DNA of 25,116 bases from Dehalococcoidia bacterium. Lineage in GTDB: Bacteria > Chloroflexota > Dehalococcoidia > Dehalococcoidales > JAUVZE01. The stretch is from NCBI GenBank assembly GCA_004376435.1, contig SOJS01000080.1, positions 1 to 25,116 on the forward strand. Reading direction: 5' to 3'. Shown here in pieces: positions 14,688-21,650 of the stretch (position 1 is its first letter; each line of letters begins with the position of its first letter). The position numbers and the translations under genes are program-made. Below the pieces are notes generated by a model. It searched no databases, was not told the DNA's origin, and saw only the letters and a program-made list of their open reading frames with translations.

Positions 14688-15773
14688 TTGGGTAATATAA
14701 ATGTAGCCATAATCGGGGTCGGTAATTGTGCCTCATCACTGGTTCAGGGCGTTCACTACTATAAAGGGGCAAAAGAGGGTGAGCTTGTGCCCGGGCTGAT
14801 GCATGTTAATCTGGGCGGCTACCACATAAGCGACATCAAATTTGTCGCCGCCTTTGATATTGATAAGAACAAGGTCGGTAAGGACTTATCCAGAGCCATT
14901 TTTACCCCGCCCAATAATACCTTTAAGTTCTGCGAGGTGCCCAGTAGCGGCGTTAAGGTTGAGCGCGGTATGACCCATGATGGTCTGGGCAAGTATCTGT
15001 CCCAGATAATAAAGAAGGCGCCGGGACCAACGGCTGATATAGTTAGCATCCTCAAGGAAACCAAGACTGATGTCGTCATTAACTATCTGCCTGTCGGCAG
15101 TGAGGAGGCGACCAAGTGGTATATTGAGCAGGTGCTGGCGGCTGGCTGTGGCTTTGTCAACTGCATTCCCGTTTTTATTGCCCGCGAGGAATACTGGCAG
15201 GAGCGCTTCACTCAAAGAGGGCTGCCGATTATCGGCGATGACATAAAATCCCAGGTGGGGGCAACCATTGTCCACCGCGTCCTTACCCGCCTCTTCAAAG
15301 ACCGCGGCGTCAAGCTGGAGCGGACCTATCAGTTAAACTTTGGCGGCAACACCGACTTCCTTAATATGCTGGAGCGGGAACGGCTGGAATCCAAGAAGAT
15401 ATCAAAGACCAATGCCGTTACCTCCCAGCTGGATTACAAGCTGGCGGAAGATGATATCCATGTCGGTCCCAGTGATTATGTCCCCTGGCTCAAGGACCGC
15501 AAGTTCTGCCATATCAGGATGGAGGGAAGGACCTTTGGCGATGTCCCCTTAGATCTGGAGTTGAAGCTTGAGGTTTGGGATAGCCCCAACTCAGCCGGCG
15601 TGGTTATTGATGCTATCAGGTGCTGCAAACTTGCCCTAGACCGGGGACTGAAAGGGACTCTAATAGCTCCATCTGCCTACTTTATGAAATCACCACCCAT
15701 CCAGTATACTGATGATGAAGCCCGCCAGATGGTGGAGGAGTTTATTGCTAGTGGTGGGCAGGTTAGCCAGTAA
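14688..15773 (+). CDS. ino1: Inositol-3-phosphate synthase
   Basis: This 361-residue enzyme uses NAD to cyclise glucose 6-phosphate to inositol 3-phosphate (myo-inositol-1-phosphate synthase). The Rossmann loop VAIIGVGNCASSLVQG (about 6-21) leads. Characteristic blocks follow: LPVGSEEATKWY, GDDIKSQVGATIVHRVL, NFGGNTDFLNMLERERL with SKKISKT after it, GRTFGDVPLDLELKLEVWDSPNS and AYFMKSPP near the end. From memory, these blocks are close to the mycobacterial enzyme, a short actinobacterial type rather than the 530-residue eukaryotic form. The start is TTG, with AAAGGGGG about 12 bases before it. It heads a plus-strand cluster with a PimA-like glycosyltransferase and a CDP-alcohol phosphotransferase, which suggests that the inositol goes into phospholipid. 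Confidence 0.94.
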   Translation: MGNINVAIIGVGNCASSLVQGVHYYKGAKEGELVPGLMHVNLGGYHISDIKFVAAFDIDKNKVGKDLSRAIFTPPNNTFKFCEVPSSGVKVERGMTHDGLGKYLSQIIKKAPGPTADIVSILKETKTDVVINYLPVGSEEATKWYIEQVLAAGCGFVNCIPVFIAREEYWQERFTQRGLPIIGDDIKSQVGATIVHRVLTRLFKDRGVKLERTYQLNFGGNTDFLNMLERERLESKKISKTNAVTSQLDYKLAEDDIHVGPSDYVPWLKDRKFCHIRMEGRTFGDVPLDLELKLEVWDSPNSAGVVIDAIRCCKLALDRGLKGTLIAPSAYFMKSPPIQYTDDEARQMVEEFIASGGQVSQ

Positions 15774-15814
15774 CCACCGCTTGAATTTCCTCGGAGGTGC
15801 TTTGGCGGCGACAA

Positions 15815-17005
15815 ATGAAGATAGCACTGGTCTCTCCCTATGACTTTGCCTACCCTGGTGGTGTTGCCAACCATATCTCGGCACTGGAGCACCGCTTTAC
15901 CAAGATGGGTCACCAGGTTAGGATCATCGCCCCCGCCTCCAAAGCTATTTCCAGGTTTGGCGATAGATTTATACCTATCGGCAAGCCTCGCCCCATTCCT
16001 ACCAGTGGCTCCATTGCCCGTGTTACCATATCACTCCGGCTGGCATCCAGAATAAAGGAAGTGCTTGATAGGGAGAAGTTTGATATTGTCCACCTTCATG
16101 AGCCTTTTATGCCCATGCTATGCAGTGCCGTGCTTCGCTTCTCAAATACGGCCAATGTGGGCACATTTCATGCCTGCCAGGGCAGACCTGGCTATAACTT
16201 CGGCCGGCCGATTAGCACGATGATGCTAAAGCGGCGGCTGCGCAAACTTGATGGCAAGATTGCCGTTTCTAAACCAGCCACCGAGTTTGTCCAAAAGCAT
16301 GTCCCGGGATATTACAACATTATCCCCAATGGTGTTGATTTGGAGCGCTTCTCACCTGATGTACCTCCGATTGAGGAGTTCAGCGATGGCAAGCTAAACA
16401 TCCTCTTTGTCGGTCGGCTGGAGAAGCGCAAGGGTGCGGGCTATCTGATTAAAGCCTATGAGCAGGTTAAAAGGGAATTTGCCAACTGCCGACTCATTAT
16501 CGTCGGTCCCGGCACCAGACTGCGGCGTAAGTATGAGAAGCAGGTCAGGCGTGCTGGCCTGGAGGATGTCGTCTTTGTTGGCTATGTTGAGGATGATGAG
16601 CTCCCCCGATACTATAAGACGGCTGATATTTTCTGTGCTCCAGCGACCGGCCAGGAAAGCTTCGGCATTGTTTTGCTTGAGGCAATGGCTGTCGGTACGC
16701 CCGTTGTTGCCTCTAATATAGAGGGTTATGCCAGTGTCATAACCCACGGTGTTGATGGCTGGCTGGTGCCCCCCAAGGATGAGATAAAGCTAGCCTCAAG
16801 CCTGCTTTCCCTTATGAATGACAAACCCCTCCGCCGAAAAATGGCTGCCAAGGGAAGAATTACGGCGGCTGATTATAGCTGGGAACACATTGCCCGGCGG
16901 ATACTTGACTATTATCTCAGGGTGCTTAGTGAGCCTCCGTGGAAAAAGCGCTTTCAGGAAAGTGAAAGGAAATTGTCTTTGGCTGGGCAGAAGGGTGGAA
17001 GGTAG
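15815..17005 (+). CDS. GT4 glycosyltransferase, PimA-like (phosphatidylinositol mannosyltransferase)
   Basis: This 396-residue GT-B enzyme belongs to family GT4. The N-terminus MKIALVSPYDFAYPGGVANHISAL contains the donor/acceptor loop PGGV. HLHEPFMP follows at about 87-94, then AVSKP and IPNGVDLERF. The C-terminal domain starts at FVGRLEKRKGAGYLI. The nucleotide-sugar EX7E motif is ESFGIVLLE, then AMAVGTPVVAS. The order and wording resemble mycobacterial PimA, which transfers mannose from GDP-mannose to phosphatidylinositol at the inner membrane face. A GTG six codons upstream overlaps a GGAGG motif, but the ATG at 15815 gives the usual N-terminus. It follows ino1 by about 40 bases and precedes a CDP-alcohol phosphotransferase, so PI mannosylation is the leading hypothesis. 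Another lipid acceptor is possible. Confidence 0.82.
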   Translation: MKIALVSPYDFAYPGGVANHISALEHRFTKMGHQVRIIAPASKAISRFGDRFIPIGKPRPIPTSGSIARVTISLRLASRIKEVLDREKFDIVHLHEPFMPMLCSAVLRFSNTANVGTFHACQGRPGYNFGRPISTMMLKRRLRKLDGKIAVSKPATEFVQKHVPGYYNIIPNGVDLERFSPDVPPIEEFSDGKLNILFVGRLEKRKGAGYLIKAYEQVKREFANCRLIIVGPGTRLRRKYEKQVRRAGLEDVVFVGYVEDDELPRYYKTADIFCAPATGQESFGIVLLEAMAVGTPVVASNIEGYASVITHGVDGWLVPPKDEIKLASSLLSLMNDKPLRRKMAAKGRITAADYSWEHIARRILDYYLRVLSEPPWKKRFQESERKLSLAGQKGGR

Positions 17006-17027
17006 TGCTGTTAGCGGAGGGCAAAAA

Positions 17028-17612
17028 TTGGCGCTAGCTGATATTCGTAAGGCTATCGCCAATCGCCTTACTGAGCCGGTGGCGTGGCTTCTAGCAAGGA
17101 CATCAATAACACCCACCACCCTAACCTTGATTGGCTTCCTGATAGCCGTGGGTGCGGCGGTGCTTATTGGAAGTGGGCTTCTTCTTGCCGCCGGGGTGGC
17201 GGTGCTGGTGGCTGGCTTTTTTGATATTCTGGATGGTGCCCTGGCTCGCTACACCAAGCGGACGAGCCGCTTTGGCGCTATCCTTGACTCCACCCTTGAC
17301 CGTCTATCTGAGGCGGCAGTGCTGCTGGGCATTCTGGTGCTCTATACCAGAGAGGGCTCAGCTATCCCCATTTTACTGGTCGGGGCGGTCTTGATAAGTT
17401 CCATGCTGGTGAGTTATATTAGAGCTAGGGCAGAGGCAGCCGGTGTAGAGTGTGCCGTTGGGTTATTTACCCGAGCCGAGAGGGTGGCGGTGCTGGCGCT
17501 GGGGCTTTTGCTCAACCAGCTTGTTATTGCCTTGAGCGTGGTAGCTGTTTTTAGCTTTATCACTGCCGGCCAGAGGCTGTTTTATGTCTGGCGGCAGACA
17601 AGGGTTAAATAG
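17028..17612 (+). CDS. CDP-alcohol phosphatidyltransferase, probable phosphatidylinositol-phosphate synthase
   Basis: This 194-residue integral membrane enzyme has the full CDP-alcohol phosphotransferase signature. FFDILDGALARYTKRTSRFG and then AILDSTLD supply D66, D69, G70, A73, R74, G83, D87 and D91, the residues that bind metal and CDP. Several hydrophobic helices surround it (about 30-65, 95-130, 150-185). The later SYIRARAEAAG...TRAER resembles the mycobacterial PgsA1/PIP synthases, which join inositol 3-phosphate to CDP-diacylglycerol. With ino1 two genes upstream this is the best guess over phosphatidylglycerol-phosphate synthase. The frame is open far into the previous gene, but TTG at 17028 with GGAGGG six bases before it is the sensible start and leaves a 22-base gap after the glycosyltransferase. 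Confidence 0.85.
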   Translation: MALADIRKAIANRLTEPVAWLLARTSITPTTLTLIGFLIAVGAAVLIGSGLLLAAGVAVLVAGFFDILDGALARYTKRTSRFGAILDSTLDRLSEAAVLLGILVLYTREGSAIPILLVGAVLISSMLVSYIRARAEAAGVECAVGLFTRAERVAVLALGLLLNQLVIALSVVAVFSFITAGQRLFYVWRQTRVK

Positions 17613-17627
17613 CTTTTAGGAGAAGTG

Positions 17628-18911
17628 ATGCCAATTATCGCTGTTATTGGGGCGCAGTGGGGGGATGAAGGCAAGGGCAAAGTGGTTGACCTGCTGGCGG
17701 AGAAAGCCAATTTGATAGTGCGTTTCTCCGGAGGTGATAATGCCGGCCATACCGTGGTCAACCCCTATGGCGAATTTAAGCTGCACATTGTCCCGGCCGG
17801 TATTTTTTATGCCCATACTGTTTGTCTGATTGGCAACGGGGTGGTGGTTAACCCGGCGGTGCTCATTGATGAGGTAAACCAGCTAAACGAGCGCGGTGTG
17901 GACACATCCCGGCTGTTTATCAGTGACCGCGCTCACCTGATTATGCCCTATCACACCCTGCTTGATGGTCTTGAGGAGGAGGCACGGGCGGGGAAGGCAC
18001 TGGGCACCACCCGTAAGGGCATCGGTCCTGCCTTCGCTGATAAAATAGCCAGGCTGGGCATTAGAGCCGGTGACCTTCTTGATAAGGAGGCGCTGCGGGA
18101 ACGGCTGGGCTCTGTTCTGGACTATAAAAACGCTATTTTGACCAAGGTCTATGGAGCTGACCCTCTATCTCTGGAAAAGGTATATCAAGATTACTGCCGC
18201 TATGCCGACTATTTAGCGCCGCTTATCCGGGAGACAACAATAATGGTCGCCGAAGCCTTAGACAGGGGGGAGCTGGTTATGCTGGAGGGCGCCCAGGGGA
18301 GCCTGCTTGACCCCGATTTTGGCACTTACCCTTACACCACCTCCTCATCGCCACTGGCCGGTGGCGGCTGTCTCGGCGCCGGTGTCGGTCCCAGCCGGAT
18401 TGACCGCATACTGGGGGTGTTTAAGGCTTACTGCACCCGGGTTGGCAGCGGTCCCATGCCCACTGAGCTTGCCGATGAGGTTGGTGACATGATTCGGGAG
18501 CGAGCCCATGAGTATGGCGCCACTACCGGCAGACCCCGCCGCTGTGGCTGGTTTGATGCCGTCGCCGCCAGCTTCAGCAGCCGAATCAATGGCTTTACCG
18601 AGGCAGTCATCACCCGCCTTGATGTTCTTGATACCTTCTCTCGTCTGAAGATATGTGTTGGCTATAAGCTTAATGGGGAGACCATTGATTATTTTCCTGG
18701 CAGTATCGCCGCCTTGGAGAAATGCCAGCCTATCTATAAGGAGCTGCCGGGCTGGCAGGCGACTATCAGCCATATCCGAAAATACCAGCAGCTGCCGGCT
18801 GAAGCCCGCCAGTATGTAGACAGGTTAGAGGAGATAGTTTCCTGCCCGGTTAGTATCATCTCGGTGGGGCGGGGGCGGGGGCAGACCATCTTTAGGGGGT
18901 CTAACTGGTAG
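17628..18911 (+). CDS. purA: Adenylosuccinate synthetase
   Basis: This 427-residue enzyme joins IMP and aspartate using GTP, the first committed step to AMP. The N-terminal IAVIGAQWGDEGKGKVVD has the P-loop and D13. GGDNAGHTV holds H41, matching the two key residues of the Escherichia coli enzyme. TTRKGIGPAFADK, EGAQGSLLDPDFGTYPYTTSS and TGRPRRCGWFD follow. The length is standard. The start is ATG at 17628 with AGGAG five bases before it. A GTG one codon earlier is possible. It is 15 bases behind the CDP-alcohol phosphotransferase and probably cotranscribed with it. Its stop is two bases from that of dapA on the other strand, with no terminator in the gap. Confidence 0.97.
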   Translation: MPIIAVIGAQWGDEGKGKVVDLLAEKANLIVRFSGGDNAGHTVVNPYGEFKLHIVPAGIFYAHTVCLIGNGVVVNPAVLIDEVNQLNERGVDTSRLFISDRAHLIMPYHTLLDGLEEEARAGKALGTTRKGIGPAFADKIARLGIRAGDLLDKEALRERLGSVLDYKNAILTKVYGADPLSLEKVYQDYCRYADYLAPLIRETTIMVAEALDRGELVMLEGAQGSLLDPDFGTYPYTTSSSPLAGGGCLGAGVGPSRIDRILGVFKAYCTRVGSGPMPTELADEVGDMIRERAHEYGATTGRPRRCGWFDAVAASFSSRINGFTEAVITRLDVLDTFSRLKICVGYKLNGETIDYFPGSIAALEKCQPIYKELPGWQATISHIRKYQQLPAEARQYVDRLEEIVSCPVSIISVGRGRGQTIFRGSNW

Positions 18912-18913
18912 TA

Positions 18914-19807
18914 TCAGCCAAGCGGCAGGTCAATGTGGTAGTTTTTTAAGGTCTCTCTGATAATGGCGGCTGCTTTTTCATCAGGCTCGGTAAGCGGCAG
19001 GCGTGGCTGGCCGACATTAAAGCCAATAAAGTTTAGGGCATATTTTAGTGGGGTGGGGTTGGAGGCAATAAAGAGGGCGTTAATCAGGGGGAGAAGGTGG
19101 CGGTGGGTGGTGGCGGCTTCCTTCATTTTGCCGCTGAAAAAGCTATCCATCATCCCCTTTATCTGGTTGCCAACCAGATGGGAGGCAACACTGATAACAC
19201 CGTAGCCGCCCAGGGCTAGTATGGGCAGGGTATCACCATCATTGCCACTCCAGACGATAAAGCCATCTCGGGCGTTACTGATAATTCGGGCAATTTGACC
19301 CAGATTACCACTGGCTTCCTTGGTCCCGATAATATTATCTACCCGGCTTAGTTTGACCGTCGTCTCGGCGGAAAGGCTGGTGATGGTGCGTGACGGCACA
19401 TTATAGAGGATACAGGGCAGGTTAACCCCTCGGGCAATGGTCTTAAAATGCTGGTATAAGCCGTCCTGACTTGGTTTATTGTAGTAGGGAACAACTAACA
19501 AGCAGGCATCAACCCCTGCCCTCTCCGCTTCCTTGGTCAGTTCCAGGCTCTCAGCAGTATTGTAACTACCGCTACCGGCAATGACAGCTCCCTTGTCACC
19601 AACGGCTGATTTTATCTCACCAAAAAGGCGTAGCTTCTCCTGTCGGCTAAGGGTGGGCGATTCTCCCGTGGTGCCTGAGATTACCAGCCCATCACTGCCT
19701 GAGTTGAGCAGGGCTAGGGCGAGCCTTTTTGCCTGCTCATAATCAACCTTCCCCCCTTCATCAAAAGGCGTTACCATAGCTGTCAACAGACGACCCACTT
19801 CCTTCAT
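18914..19807 (-). CDS. dapA: 4-hydroxy-tetrahydrodipicolinate synthase
   Basis: This 297-residue TIM-barrel lyase condenses pyruvate with aspartate semialdehyde in the lysine/diaminopimelate pathway. Key residues are visible: the Schiff-base lysine in GTKEASG (K163), the tyrosine in LYNVPSRT (Y135) with R140, the GTTGES substrate loop (45-50) with its adjacent threonines, and Y109 in VPYYNKP. Numbers run two ahead of the Escherichia coli enzyme. The ATG overlaps the asd stop as ATGA, and GGGAGG at the end of asd serves as its ribosome binding site, so the two are tightly coupled. It is the last gene of the rpsO-pnp-dapB-asd-dapA run and converges with purA. Confidence 0.97.
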   Translation of the reverse strand: MKEVGRLLTAMVTPFDEGGKVDYEQAKRLALALLNSGSDGLVISGTTGESPTLSRQEKLRLFGEIKSAVGDKGAVIAGSGSYNTAESLELTKEAERAGVDACLLVVPYYNKPSQDGLYQHFKTIARGVNLPCILYNVPSRTITSLSAETTVKLSRVDNIIGTKEASGNLGQIARIISNARDGFIVWSGNDGDTLPILALGGYGVISVASHLVGNQIKGMMDSFFSGKMKEAATTHRHLLPLINALFIASNPTPLKYALNFIGFNVGQPRLPLTEPDEKAAAIIRETLKNYHIDLPLG

Positions 19808-20835
19808 TTGGCACCTCCCGGCTTTACCCAGTCATGCTTAATCATTTCCTCAGCAATCTGGATGGCATTTAGAGCAGCTCCCTTGCGCAGATTGTCAGCC
19901 ACCACCCACATAACCAGACTATTGGGCTGGGAGGCGTCACGGCGAATCCGCCCGACAAAGACCTCATCGCTGCCGGCGACTGACCAGGGGTGAGGATAAA
20001 GGCTGATGGCGGTGTCATCCAGTAATTTGACCCCCGGTGCCTGGGCAAGAATATGGCGCGCCTCATCGGGGGATATAGGCTGGGAGAATTCTACATGGAT
20101 AGCCTCACTGTGTCCGGTGAATACCGGGACGCGCACACAGGTGGCGGAAATGGCAATATCATCAGCGTGCATTATCTTTCTCGTTTCCTCCACCATCTTC
20201 CACTCCTCTTTGGTGTAGCCATTATCCAGAAAAACATCTATTTCTGGCAGCACATTAAAGGCTATCTGGTGGGGATAGACATGGGGGGTGGTCGCCTGCC
20301 CATCCAGCACCTGCTTAGCCTGCACTGTTAGCTCCTCAACGGCGGCGGCACCGGTGCCTGACACTGACTGGTAGGTATCAAAAATAATGCGCTTAATAGG
20401 GTTAGCCTGGTGCAGGGGGTAGAGAACCACCACTGCCTGAATGGTGGAGCAGTTGGGATTAGCGATAATCCCCTTATGCCATTTAATATCTTCCGCATTG
20501 ACCTCAGGCACCACCAGCGGCACCGCCGGCACCATTCTGAAGGCGGAGCTATTATCAATAACCACGGCTCCTGCCCGCGCCGCTATTGGCGAGAAGTAAC
20601 GGCTGTTCTCGGAGCCGGCGGAGAAGAGGGCAATATCTATTTTCTTAAACGACTCCGGAGCCGTCTCTTTAACCTCAATCTCGCGGTGATTGACAAACAG
20701 CTTCTTACCAGCAGAGCGGTCTGAAGCTAAAAGGTGGATTGAGGTCATGGGGAAGCTGCGCTCCTCCAGCACCTTGATGAACTCTTGCCCTACCAAGCCG
20801 GTAGCACCAACAACAGCTACCCTATACCCGTCCAT
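19804..20835 (-). CDS. asd: Aspartate-semialdehyde dehydrogenase
   Basis: This 343-residue NADPH enzyme makes aspartate semialdehyde from aspartyl phosphate, the branch point to lysine/diaminopimelate and threonine/methionine. The nucleotide loop VAVVGATGLVGQEF (about 6-19), IDNSSAFR (93-100), the catalytic cysteine in ANPNCSTIQ (C129) and the late CVRVPVFTGHSEAIH with its active-site histidine are all present. The frame is open another 33 codons upstream into dapB. The ATG at 20835 has AGGAG five bases before it, just past the dapB stop, and gives the expected family N-terminus, so I choose that. It supplies the substrate of DapA, whose gene overlaps its stop. Confidence 0.96.
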   Translation of the reverse strand: MDGYRVAVVGATGLVGQEFIKVLEERSFPMTSIHLLASDRSAGKKLFVNHREIEVKETAPESFKKIDIALFSAGSENSRYFSPIAARAGAVVIDNSSAFRMVPAVPLVVPEVNAEDIKWHKGIIANPNCSTIQAVVVLYPLHQANPIKRIIFDTYQSVSGTGAAAVEELTVQAKQVLDGQATTPHVYPHQIAFNVLPEIDVFLDNGYTKEEWKMVEETRKIMHADDIAISATCVRVPVFTGHSEAIHVEFSQPISPDEARHILAQAPGVKLLDDTAISLYPHPWSVAGSDEVFVGRIRRDASQPNSLVMWVVADNLRKGAALNAIQIAEEMIKHDWVKPGGAK

Positions 20836-20843
20836 CTCTTCTC

Positions 20844-21632
20844 CTATAATCCAAGCAGGGTATCGAGACCATAGACCAGCCCCTGGCGCTTGACCACTTC
20901 CTTGATGGCTAGCATGACACCGGGCATATAGCACTCACGGCTGATGGTGTCATGGCATATGCTCAGTGTTTGCCCGGCTTTACCTAGTATTACCTTCTGG
21001 TGTGCCATAAGCCCGGGCAGGCGCACGCTGTGAATAGCAATACCTTCAATCTGCTCCCCGCGGCTGGTTAACTCCCCTTTCTCCTCTGATGGGCGGCTGA
21101 AAGGCTTACCTCTGGCTTTAGCCATCTCTCTGGCAGTGGTCAGGGCTGTCCCGGAAGGGGCATCAGCCTTGCGGTGGTGGTGCAGCTCTATAATCTCGGC
21201 ATAGTCAAAGTATTTGGCGGCTGCCTTGGCCAGGTGTATCATGAGCACTGCTCCCAGGGCAAAGTTGGGCGCCACTACCGCCCCCACTTTATTGGCTATG
21301 GCCAGGTGGTCAATCTGGCTAAGGTCATCAGCGGTTAAGCCGGTGGTGCCTATCACCAGGTTAACACCCTGCTTGGTAGCCAGAGGCACCGCCGCCATGG
21401 CCGCCTTTTTGGTGGTAAAGTCTACCACCACATCGGGGCGGCACTTGGCAAGAATAAAGTCTAAATCAGAAGAAAGGGGGACGCTGCCCGAGCCATCAGG
21501 CAGCGGCAGATGGTCGCCGCTAACCTTTAGCTCAACAGCGCCTACTAGTTCCATCTCCGGTTCATGGCACAGGGCATTAACCACCTCTTGCCCTACTCTG
21601 CCTGATGCACCCTGAACTACTACCTTTATCAT
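20844..21632 (-). CDS. dapB: 4-hydroxy-tetrahydrodipicolinate reductase
   Basis: This 262-residue enzyme reduces the DapA product with NAD(P)H. VVVQGASGRVGQEV (about 4-17) is the dinucleotide loop. GTTGLT (95-100), APNFALG (121-127) and the catalytic ELHHHRKADAPSGTA (149-163) with H152/H153 and K155 are conserved. The length is typical. It sits between pnp and asd on the minus strand, 18 bases after pnp. A GAAGAAGG stretch about ten bases before the ATG is a modest ribosome binding site. Together with asd and dapA it covers three consecutive steps from aspartyl phosphate. Confidence 0.96.
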   Translation of the reverse strand: MIKVVVQGASGRVGQEVVNALCHEPEMELVGAVELKVSGDHLPLPDGSGSVPLSSDLDFILAKCRPDVVVDFTTKKAAMAAVPLATKQGVNLVIGTTGLTADDLSQIDHLAIANKVGAVVAPNFALGAVLMIHLAKAAAKYFDYAEIIELHHHRKADAPSGTALTTAREMAKARGKPFSRPSEEKGELTSRGEQIEGIAIHSVRLPGLMAHQKVILGKAGQTLSICHDTISRECYMPGVMLAIKEVVKRQGLVYGLDTLLGL

Positions 21633-21650
21633 GGTATCAGCCTTCTTCTA

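Noticed and set aside
16818..17027. 70-residue N-terminal extension of the CDP-alcohol phosphotransferase
   Set aside because: It overlaps the glycosyltransferase end in another frame. GGAGGG before TTG at 17028 and family length favour the short form.
20836..20934. 33-residue extension of aspartate-semialdehyde dehydrogenase into dapB
   Set aside because: The ATG at 20835 has AGGAG five bases upstream and gives the normal nucleotide-binding N-terminus.
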